Assembly: GCF_900143075.1 (NCBI RefSeq)
Contig: NZ_FRCY01000003.1
Coordinates: forward strand, 1 to 64,000
Source: Cyclobacterium lianum
GTDB taxonomy: Bacteria; Bacteroidota; Bacteroidia; Cytophagales; Cyclobacteriaceae
Direction of reading: 5' to 3'
DNA: 64,000 bases
A program made the translations under genes and the position numbers. Below, in pieces: positions 18,237-25,633 of the stretch. The first letter of the stretch is position 1. Every line of letters starts with the position of its first letter. The notes beneath the pieces were generated by a model. It worked only from the letters and a program-made list of their open reading frames with translations. It was not told the origin of the DNA and searched no databases.

Positions 18237-19432
18237 GCAAAAGTTTTAAACCCATAATGATGGAGCAGACCATGCGCTGGTATGGTCCCAAAGATCCGGT
18301 AAGCCTTGCAGATATCCGGCAGTCTGGCGCTACCGGTATCGTAACCGCCCTGCACCAGATCCCGAATGGAGAGATTTGGCCCAGAGAGGCCATAAGGGAA
18401 CGAAAAGCGATGATAGAAAAAGCAGGTCTTATCTGGTCTGTCGTGGAAAGCGTACCGGTTCATGAAAACATCAAAACCCGGTCGGGAGAATATCTGCGAT
18501 ACATAAAAAACTACCAGGAAAGTATCCGGAACCTGGCAGCCGAAGGTATTCATACAGTTTGCTATAATTTTATGCCCATACTGGACTGGACCCGGACCAA
18601 TTTGGCCTATGCACTTCCGGATGGATCAAAAGCGCTTCGGTTTGAGATGCGGGCAATTGCGGCTTTCGATATACACATCTTAAAACGTCCGGGGGCGGCC
18701 AAAGACTACAGTCAGGACATGCTTGACATGGCAAAAGCCTATTTTGATGGTTTGAGTGATGAAGCGAAAGACAAATTGGTAGACACCATTATTGCGGGTC
18801 TGCCGGGAGCAGAAGCGGGCTATACGGTAGCAGACTTTCAGGAGGCGCTGGACACCTATACGGGCATAGATGCGGCAACCTTGGGGAATAACCTGGATGC
18901 CTTTTTGAGTGAAATTATCCCTGTGGCAGAAGCAAGCAAAGTATACATGTGTGTTCATCCGGATGATCCCCCCTACCCGATTTTTGGACTGCCAAGAGTG
19001 GTCAGCACTGCTGCTGATTATGACCGTATCCTGAAAGCAAATGATAACCCCTACAATGGCTTTACATTTTGCACCGGCTCCTTGGGGGTAAGGGAGGACA
19101 ATAACCTGCCGGAAATGGTAGAAAAATATGGAGATTATATCCACTTTATCCATCTGAGAAGTACCCAGAGGGATGCCGATGGTAATTTCTATGAAGCCAA
19201 CCATCTGGAGGGTGATGTGCCCATGACAGATGTGGTAGAAGCCATACTAAGGATGCAGCAGCGACGCGGAAAATCACTGCCCATGCGGCCGGACCATGGT
19301 CATCAGATGCTGGATGACCTGGCAAAAGTAACCAATCCGGGCTACTCTGCCATTGGCCGGCTGAGAGGTCTCGCCGAACTCAGGGGTTTGGAAATTGGTA
19401 TTGCACGAAGTATTTTTGATGCGACAAAATGA
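18233..19432 (+). CDS. uxuA: Mannonate dehydratase (UxuA)
   Basis: A 399-residue protein of the UxuA TIM-barrel family, close to the usual length. It converts D-mannonate to 2-keto-3-deoxygluconate. The N-terminal [20 protein letters not shown], the [14 protein letters not shown] segment, the [12 protein letters not shown] segment, MCVHPDDPP and [12 protein letters not shown] near the end are family hallmarks; Cys and His residues there bind the metal. Translation is coupled to the upstream SDR gene. With UxaA it lets the cell process both the galacturonate and the glucuronate branch, although the uronate isomerase is not in this window. Confidence 0.95.
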   Translation: MSKSFKPIMMEQTMRWYGPKDPVSLADIRQSGATGIVTALHQIPNGEIWPREAIRERKAMIEKAGLIWSVVESVPVHENIKTRSGEYLRYIKNYQESIRNLAAEGIHTVCYNFMPILDWTRTNLAYALPDGSKALRFEMRAIAAFDIHILKRPGAAKDYSQDMLDMAKAYFDGLSDEAKDKLVDTIIAGLPGAEAGYTVADFQEALDTYTGIDAATLGNNLDAFLSEIIPVAEASKVYMCVHPDDPPYPIFGLPRVVSTAADYDRILKANDNPYNGFTFCTGSLGVREDNNLPEMVEKYGDYIHFIHLRSTQRDADGNFYEANHLEGDVPMTDVVEAILRMQQRRGKSLPMRPDHGHQMLDDLAKVTNPGYSAIGRLRGLAELRGLEIGIARSIFDATK

Positions 19433-19478
19433 GGATTAAAAGAAAAAAGTCAATATATCATTTAACCTGAAAGTAATT

Positions 19479-20837
19479 ATGAGTGAAAAAGCGAATGGCA
19501 GAAGGGATTTTATCAAAAAATCAGCCATGACGACCATGGGCATTTCTGCCCTGGGAGCTGTAGGATTTTCGGCCAAAAGTTATGGCAAAATCCTGGGTGC
19601 CAATGAGCGGCTAAACATTGCCATTGCCGGTTTGGGCAGACGACTGGGTGCCTTTTACAGCCCCATAGGACTGAAATCAAGTAATGTAAACCTGGTATAC
19701 CTCTGTGATGTCATGCAGTCTCAGAGGGAGAGGGCAGCAAAGAATTTTGAAAAGCACATCGATTACCAGCCAAAACTGGAAAATAGTATCCTGAAAGTAA
19801 TCGAGGATCCTGAGGTCGATGCCCTGATCAATGCTACTCCGGATCATTGGCATGCACCCGGCACCTGGCTGGCCCTGGAAGCGGGCAAACATGTGTATGT
19901 AGAAAAACCATGTAGCCACAACCCCTACGAGGGCGAATTGCTGGTGGCCTACCAAAAGCAATATGGCAAAGTAGTGCAAATGGGTAACCAGCAGCGATCG
20001 GCACCAGAAAGTATAGAGATCATCAAGGCCATTCACGATGGCGCTATTGGCGATGTGTATAAGGCCGTTGCCTTTTACAACTCGGCCAGAGGCGAAGTTC
20101 CTAACCAGAAGAAGGCTGCTCCTCCGCAAGGCCTGGATTGGGAACTTTTTCAGGGTCCTGCCCCGCGAAGGGAGTATACCGACGACACCTGGAATTACAA
20201 CTGGCATTGGTATGGCTGGGATTACGGAACCGCCGAATCAGGTAACAATGCCACCCATGAGCTGGATGTTGCCAGATGGGCCTTACAGGTCGATTTTCCT
20301 GAAAAAGTGATGGTAGACTCCGGGAAATACCACTGGCCCAACGATGGCTGGGAGATGTACGATACCATGGATGCCGTGTTCAAATTTTCAGACAACAGGA
20401 CCATTCAATGGGATGGAAAAAGCCGAAACGGCCACAACACCTATGGTCCGGGCCGGGGCACCATCATCTACGGTACCGATGGTTCGGTATATGTAGACCG
20501 CGGTGGTTACAAACACTTTGATAGAAGCGGAAAAGTGGTCAAAACGAACGAGTCTGGTGGAAGCGAAGCGGGCACAGCACTAGGCGGTGGCGGAGACATG
20601 TCCACGCTGCATGTGGTCAACTTCTTTGAAGCCATCAGAGGCAAACAAGAACAAAACAGTCCCATAGACGAAGGAGCCAAAAGTGTACTGCTTTGTCACC
20701 TGGCAAATATCGCTTCCCGAACCGGAGAAATTTTGGAATGCGATTCTTCCAACGGGCACATCAAAAATAGCAAACAGGCCAGCAAGCTCTGGAAAAGAGA
20801 ATACGAAAAAGGCTGGGAACCTAAGTTAAAAGCCTAG
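19479..20837 (+). CDS. Gfo/Idh/MocA family oxidoreductase with Tat signal
   Basis: A 452-residue NAD(P)-dependent oxidoreductase of the Gfo/Idh/MocA family. The N-terminus carries a twin-arginine signal (GRRDFIKKSAM) and hydrophobic stretch, so it should be exported to the periplasm, as for many Bacteroidota members. The nucleotide-binding motif is IAIAGLGRRLGAFY (about 46-59) and the catalytic EKPCSHNPYEGELL motif is near residue 140. The GGGGDMSTLHVVNFFEAIRG segment is typical of the C-terminal part. The substrate is unknown; the position at the end of the hexuronate operon suggests a sugar or sugar acid. A strong terminator follows. Confidence 0.9.
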   Translation: MSEKANGRRDFIKKSAMTTMGISALGAVGFSAKSYGKILGANERLNIAIAGLGRRLGAFYSPIGLKSSNVNLVYLCDVMQSQRERAAKNFEKHIDYQPKLENSILKVIEDPEVDALINATPDHWHAPGTWLALEAGKHVYVEKPCSHNPYEGELLVAYQKQYGKVVQMGNQQRSAPESIEIIKAIHDGAIGDVYKAVAFYNSARGEVPNQKKAAPPQGLDWELFQGPAPRREYTDDTWNYNWHWYGWDYGTAESGNNATHELDVARWALQVDFPEKVMVDSGKYHWPNDGWEMYDTMDAVFKFSDNRTIQWDGKSRNGHNTYGPGRGTIIYGTDGSVYVDRGGYKHFDRSGKVVKTNESGGSEAGTALGGGGDMSTLHVVNFFEAIRGKQEQNSPIDEGAKSVLLCHLANIASRTGEILECDSSNGHIKNSKQASKLWKREYEKGWEPKLKA

Positions 20838-20870
20838 AGCGCTTTTTTTATCCGATAAAAACCACCAACC

Positions 20871-20899
20871 ATCCCCGGTTTACCACCGGGGATTTTTTT
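20871..20899 (+). terminator. Rho-independent terminator of the hexuronate operon
   Basis: Perfect nine-base stem ATCCCCGGT / ACCGGGGAT, loop TTACC, then TTTTTTA, starting 34 bases after the oxidoreductase stop. Confidence 0.92.
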
Positions 20900-20955
20900 A
20901 TATCATAGCATAGCTGTTAAAACTAAACAAGCGACATATATGCTGGTAGGCATAT

Positions 20956-20988
20956 GCCCGCAGGTTGCCTGCTGGCGAACCTACGGGC
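20956..20988. repeat. Long hairpin (possible interspersed palindrome)
   Basis: Arms GCCCG-C-AGGTT and AACCT-A-CGGGC pair with a single C/A mismatch, and GCC / GGC extends the helix inward. No T tract follows, so it is not an ordinary terminator. It could be an interspersed palindromic element; only one copy was seen in the window. Confidence 0.55.
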
Positions 20989-21067
20989 TTGAAAAAATCA
21001 GAAACCTAAACCAAAAACATTTTCTAATGGACGGTCCAATGTGAGATCACCGAGCTTGTGCATTTGC

Positions 21068-21388
21068 TCAAGTGTAGGTCACCGCCAGCAGATTGGACTT
21101 CAACCAGGTCGCTGCACCATGATGCGCTATCATGTTTTCTGGCACGATCATCTTTGCGGCGTTGGCCGGATTGCCCAGAGACGCTTCCCGAATCCATAAA
21201 ACGGAGCCATCTCCGTCATTAAATATCACTATATGTCCGTTTGTTGATGAAAAATGAGTGGGAAGTGGCGCCTCGTAGGTATGCGGCAGCCATCGGGCAG
21301 GATAAGCATGACCGTGGTCACCATGGTCTTCCATACCAGAATCAAGAATACGGATTTTGCCGTCTTCTTTAAGGAAAATGATCTTAAA
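21068..21388 (-). pseudogene. Remnant of an AztD-like metal-binding beta-propeller protein
   Basis: About 105 codons remain open, with the segment ILDSGMEDHGDHGHAY followed by PTHFSSTNGHIVIFNDGDGS and a HHGAATWL motif. The His/Asp-rich HGDHGH and the PTHF...FNDG pattern recall AztD-type zinc-binding proteins, which are several hundred residues long. Both ends are missing: upstream it runs in frame into the toxin stop codon, and downstream it stops after AVTYT. It has no signal peptide of its own. I regard it as a broken gene; the family call is tentative. Confidence 0.5.
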
Positions 21389-21604
21389 TTAGCCTTCCAC
21401 CAACCTTCTGTGCCCTTTTCCCAAATGCATCAGATATTCCTCATATTGCCCCATATGGGGATTGATGATCAGACCATCTGCCCTGTACAGTAATTGTTTT
21501 CTAAACTCTAATGCTTTTTCTAAAGGAACCTTTTGGACCTTCAGCAAAAACTTTAGGGATTCCTCCAGGCTATCCAGGGATTGGTCTGTATAGACTACCC
21601 TCAT
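21389..21604 (-). CDS. RelE/ParE-type toxin, probably truncated
   Basis: A 71-residue protein resembling RelE/ParE ribosome- or gyrase-targeting toxins. The helices and the C-terminal GKGHRRLVEG fit the family, but members usually have about 95-100 residues, with further beta-strands after this point. Here a TAA stop follows directly. The same frame continues beyond it as FKIIFLKEDGKIRIL, which looks like the missing strand, and then enters the AztD-like remnant. The toxin may therefore be inactive. Its start overlaps the antitoxin stop by four bases. Confidence 0.65.
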   Translation of the reverse strand: MRVVYTDQSLDSLEESLKFLLKVQKVPLEKALEFRKQLLYRADGLIINPHMGQYEEYLMHLGKGHRRLVEG

Positions 21605-21828
21605 AGACCCAACCTGTCGTCCAACTTCTTCTCTAACTCCTCCCTTGTAAATACGCTACCTGTCCGGATATCTTCTTCGGCTTTTAATGCCCTGGAGGTC
21701 ATTCTCTCTTTAAGGACCGGGTCTAAACTGGACTTTATAAGTAAGGTTTTAATCGCCTCCAACACATGAAGGTCATTTTCCTTTTCGATCAGCGTTCTTA
21801 ATTCCTGTTTTATGTCTATTGCTCCCAT
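21601..21828 (-). CDS. Antitoxin partner of the RelE/ParE-type toxin
   Basis: A 75-residue acidic, helical protein. The C-terminal SRALKAEEDIRTGSVFTREE matches small antitoxin-like proteins that precede RelE/ParE genes in Bacteroidota. The four-base overlap with the toxin gene is typical of a toxin-antitoxin operon. It should neutralise the toxin and repress its own promoter, although no clear DNA-binding fold can be assigned by eye. Confidence 0.7.
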   Translation of the reverse strand: MGAIDIKQELRTLIEKENDLHVLEAIKTLLIKSSLDPVLKERMTSRALKAEEDIRTGSVFTREELEKKLDDRLGL

Positions 21829-22213
21829 AATAATTATAAAGGTATTTTATTTGTGGATTTATGTTTCTTCTCAACCCGGTAACTGGTGTTGCTTAACCGC
21901 CATTCTCCGTTCCACTAAGCCCTTTTGTTTGTCACTTTACCATGTGGCCCCAGGTTTGTAAATTGCGAGCACATGGTTATTCCTCAGGTCGTTCCGAACT
22001 TTTAATAGACTTCAGCTAATGGCCGGAATTTCTGCTATGACTGTTGACGATATCTATAAATGGTAGCTACTGAATGAAGTTACCCTGCTTACCAAAGAGT
22101 AGTTAAGGAATTTCTTCATTAGGAATCTGGCGGCTTCGGCAAGTTCACCAAAAAAATCGCAGACCAGCAATTTCTCCCTATCTTTACCCCCCAAATCAAT
22201 AATCCGGAATTAC
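21829..22213. other. Gene-free stretch upstream of the amidohydrolase gene
   Basis: About 385 bases without an open frame of useful length on either strand. It should hold the promoters for the toxin-antitoxin pair (minus) and the amidohydrolase (plus), but no convincing promoter, repeat or RNA was recognised. Stops are frequent in all frames, so it may include decayed coding DNA next to the remnant. Confidence 0.5.
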
Positions 22214-25200
22214 ATGATTAGTAAACTTATCAAAACAACCTTGATACTCCTATTCATCACCACCCCTATCCTGGCCCAGGAAGAAACCGAATGGGATGTT
22301 GCTGCGCCTTCAGGAGATTGGGATTTTAAAAACATAACCTTTACCACCGACGAAGGCACCTGGATGAACCTGGATGTCAGCCCTGACGGGAATACCATTG
22401 TTTTCGACCTGTTGGGAGATATTTACTCCCTGCCAATCGAAGGAGGAAAGGCTACCGTATTGAGATCTGGATTGCCCTTCGAGGTGCAGCCCCGGTTCAG
22501 CCCTGACGGGCAGTGGATTTCCTTTACCTCCGATGCCGGTGGCGGGGACAATGTATGGGTAATGAAACCCGATGGCAGTGATGCAAGGCAAGTCACCAAA
22601 GAATCCTTCCGCCTGCTCAATAACGCTGTCTGGATGCCCGACGGTAATTTTTTGGTGGCCAGAAAACATTTTACCTCAGGTAGGTCCCTTGGTGCCGGTG
22701 AAATGTGGCAGTACCATATTTCCGGAGGGGAAGGATTGCAGCTTACAGAAAGGAAAAATGACCAGCAAGACGTCAACGAACCCAGTGTGTCTCCGGATGG
22801 CCGGTACCTCTATTACAGCGAAGACATGTCTCCGGGTGGCAGTTTTGAATACAACCGGGATCCCAATGGGCAAATTTATGTGATCAAACGCTACGACTTT
22901 GAAACAGGCGAAACGGAAACCCTCACCGGAGGCCCCGGAGGAGCAGCCAGGCCACAGGTTTCTCCCGATGGGAAAAAACTGGCCTTTGTAAAACGAGTCA
23001 GAACCAAGTCGGTGCTCTACATCCACGACCTGGTAACGGGCGAAGAGTGGCCCGTCTATGATGAACTGAACAAAGACCAGCAGACTGCCTGGGCCATTTT
23101 CGGGGTTTATCCGGGATTCGCCTGGATGCCGGACAATGAAAACCTGATCATATGGGCCAAGGGAAAAATACAAAAAGTCAATACCAAAACCCCTGACTCT
23201 GCTGAAATTCCTTTCACAGTCGATGTTACAATTCCTGTGGCTGACAGGGTACATTTTGATCATCCGGTGGAACGGGAAACCTTTACCGCAAAAATGATCC
23301 GGGATGCCATCACTTCTCCTGACGGAAAAACACTGGTATTCCGGGCTCTGGGTTATTTGTGGATCAAGGCCTTACCGGATGGAGTTCCCGAACGAGTGAC
23401 CCAGGGAAACGACTTTGAAGCGGAGCCGGCTTTTTCCCCCAAAGGAGATAAAATCGTTTTTGTCACCTGGAATGACCTGAATAAAGGAGCCATCAGGGAA
23501 TTGGACCTGAAGAGTAATCGGTTATCTAGCCTCAGCCGGGAAAAGGGAATCTATCGAAACCCCTCTTATTCTCCGGATGGGACCCGGATCCTTTACCGGA
23601 AAGAAGCGGGCAATCTGGATCAGGGACGTTCGTTTACAAAAAATCCCGGTATTTATCTGATGGATCTCCAATCCCGGGAGACCAAAAAGTTGGTGGAAGA
23701 CGGGGATTTCCCAGTGTTTACCGAAGATGGCAATCGGGTATTTTTCCAGACCGGTGGGAAATTTTTTGGCAACCTGACCAAGAGTCTGAAGTCGGTAGAT
23801 CTCAACGGACATGATGAAAGATCCCATATATCTTCCAAATACGCAAACCGGCTGGTGCCAAGTCCTGACAACAAATGGGTGGCTTTTGTCCATTTACACC
23901 GGCTTTATGTGGCTCCCCTCGTTTTGAATGGCCGCTCGGTAGACCTGGACGACAAAACAAAGTCCGTCCCCCTTGCCCAGCTATCTGAAAACGCGGGGCT
24001 GAACCTCCACTGGTCTCCGGACAGTGAGACCATTATTTGGACGCTGGGAGATGTCTACCACAGCAAGTTACTGGACGAAAACTTTGATTTTCTGGGCCAA
24101 TCAGGTAGGAAAGAGGAACAAACCGAAAACGAAGCGATAAAAATCGGACTGGAGGCTGCGGTTGATCAGCCGGAAGGCATCATTGCCTTTACAGGGGCTA
24201 CCCTGATCACCATGGAAGGAGATGAAGTAATCGACAACGGCACGGTAATCGTCGAAGGTTCTGCCATCAAGGCAGTAGGTCCCTCTGCTGCCATTTCCAT
24301 CCCTGCGGGAGCCATGGTCTACGACATGTCAGGAAAAACCATCCTGCCAGGCATTGTGGATGCCCATGCCCATATCGGGGCCTTCCGGGATGGGCTCACC
24401 GTGCAGCAAAACTGGCAATTGTACGCCAACCTGGCATTTGGGGTCACGACGGCCCATGATCCTTCGGCCAATACCGAAACGGTATTTACCCTTGCTGAAA
24501 TGGTGAAAAGTGGTGCATTGGTCGGTCCCCGTATTTTCAGTACAGGTTTTATCCTATATGGCGCAGAGGGAGATTTCAAAGCGGTCATCAACAAACTTGA
24601 AGATGCAAGGTTCTCCGTACACCGGACAAAGGCCTTTGGTGCCACCTCAGTAAAATCTTATAACCAACCCCGGCGGGATCAGCGACAACAGGTATTGCAA
24701 GCAGCCAGGGAAATGGGGGTCAATGTGGTTCCGGAAGGAGGATCTACCTTTTTCCACAACCTGTCCATGATACAGGACGGGCATACCGGCATTGAGCACA
24801 ACATACCCATTGCTCCGGTATACAAAGATGTGTTAACGCTCTGGGGCCAAACTGAAGTCGGGTACACCCCTACTTTGATTGTGAATTACGGAGGCCTGAA
24901 TGCCGAGTATTACTGGTACCAGAAATCCGATGTCTGGGAGAATGAAAAGTTATTGCGTTTCAGTCCGCGCGGTACCATAGACGCCCGATCAAGACACCGC
25001 ACCATGGTACCGGATGAAGAGTATGAAAACAGTCATATACTTACTTCCAAGGCGGTTTCGGCGCTTTCCGCAAAAGGAGTGAAAGTCAATTTGGGTGCGC
25101 ACGGGCAATTACAGGGCCTGGGTGCCCACTGGGAATTGTGGAGCCTGGCACAGGGCGGCATGTCCACTCACGAGGCACTAAAAACCGCTACCATCAATGC

Positions 25201-25498
25201 GGCCCAATATATCGGCATGGGCAATGACATAGGATCTATTAAAGAAGGAAAGCTGGCCGATCTGATCATCCTCAACAAGAATCCGCTGGAAAATATCCGC
25301 AACTCAGAAACCATTACCCATACCATGGTGAATGGCAGACTTTATGAGACAGAAAACATGGATGAAATCGGAAATGAACCCTCAAAAAGGAAACCCTTCT
25401 ATTGGGAAAACAGGCTGTTCAATGAAGCCTTTCCCTGGCATGAGAGCATCCAAAGCTTCATGCACAGTGGATGCGGATGCGGATTGGCACATCCATAA
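22214..25498 (+). CDS. Exported amidohydrolase with N-terminal TolB-like PD40 beta-propeller
   Basis: A 1094-residue fusion. The signal peptide ends at PILAQ (about residue 22). Residues 40-640 contain repeated PD40/WD40-like units with the phrase SPDG (for example VSPDGNTIVFD, FSPDGQWISFTSD), as in TolB and prolyl oligopeptidase propellers. The C-terminal third is an imidazolonepropionase-like amidohydrolase with the metal motif GIVDAHAHIG (HxH) and the IKEGKLADLIILNKNPLENI tail typical of the family. The substrate is unknown; a cyclic amide or peptide-like compound in the periplasm is plausible. The last residues form a small Cys-rich end (SGCGCGLAHP). It stands alone between the degraded patch and a bidirectional terminator. 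Confidence 0.9.
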   Translation: MISKLIKTTLILLFITTPILAQEETEWDVAAPSGDWDFKNITFTTDEGTWMNLDVSPDGNTIVFDLLGDIYSLPIEGGKATVLRSGLPFEVQPRFSPDGQWISFTSDAGGGDNVWVMKPDGSDARQVTKESFRLLNNAVWMPDGNFLVARKHFTSGRSLGAGEMWQYHISGGEGLQLTERKNDQQDVNEPSVSPDGRYLYYSEDMSPGGSFEYNRDPNGQIYVIKRYDFETGETETLTGGPGGAARPQVSPDGKKLAFVKRVRTKSVLYIHDLVTGEEWPVYDELNKDQQTAWAIFGVYPGFAWMPDNENLIIWAKGKIQKVNTKTPDSAEIPFTVDVTIPVADRVHFDHPVERETFTAKMIRDAITSPDGKTLVFRALGYLWIKALPDGVPERVTQGNDFEAEPAFSPKGDKIVFVTWNDLNKGAIRELDLKSNRLSSLSREKGIYRNPSYSPDGTRILYRKEAGNLDQGRSFTKNPGIYLMDLQSRETKKLVEDGDFPVFTEDGNRVFFQTGGKFFGNLTKSLKSVDLNGHDERSHISSKYANRLVPSPDNKWVAFVHLHRLYVAPLVLNGRSVDLDDKTKSVPLAQLSENAGLNLHWSPDSETIIWTLGDVYHSKLLDENFDFLGQSGRKEEQTENEAIKIGLEAAVDQPEGIIAFTGATLITMEGDEVIDNGTVIVEGSAIKAVGPSAAISIPAGAMVYDMSGKTILPGIVDAHAHIGAFRDGLTVQQNWQLYANLAFGVTTAHDPSANTETVFTLAEMVKSGALVGPRIFSTGFILYGAEGDFKAVINKLEDARFSVHRTKAFGATSVKSYNQPRRDQRQQVLQAAREMGVNVVPEGGSTFFHNLSMIQDGHTGIEHNIPIAPVYKDVLTLWGQTEVGYTPTLIVNYGGLNAEYYWYQKSDVWENEKLLRFSPRGTIDARSRHRTMVPDEEYENSHILTSKAVSALSAKGVKVNLGAHGQLQGLGAHWELWSLAQGGMSTHEALKTATINAAQYIGMGNDIGSIKEGKLADLIILNKNPLENIRNSETITHTMVNGRLYETENMDEIGNEPSKRKPFYWENRLFNEAFPWHESIQSFMHSGCGCGLAHP

Positions 25499-25576
25499 AA
25501 CGCCAATCCTGCACAGCAGAAAAATTGACCGGCAAAACCTGAATCAATAAGCATCTGGCATTGAATGCTCCAAAGT

Positions 25577-25623
25577 AAAAAAAGACCCCGGCAAATTGCT
25601 TCTTCAATTTCCAGGGTCTTTTT
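25577..25623. terminator. Bidirectional terminator between convergent genes
   Basis: Arms AAAAAGACCC and GGGTCTTTTT enclose an inner partial stem. A runs on the left and T runs on the right make it usable from both sides, for the amidohydrolase (plus) and the phospholipase (minus). Confidence 0.85.
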
Positions 25624-25633
25624 CCTTAAAACG

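Noticed and set aside
22676-23263. Minus-strand frame of 195 codons inside the amidohydrolase gene
   Set aside because: Antisense to repeated propeller units; composition reflects the opposite strand.
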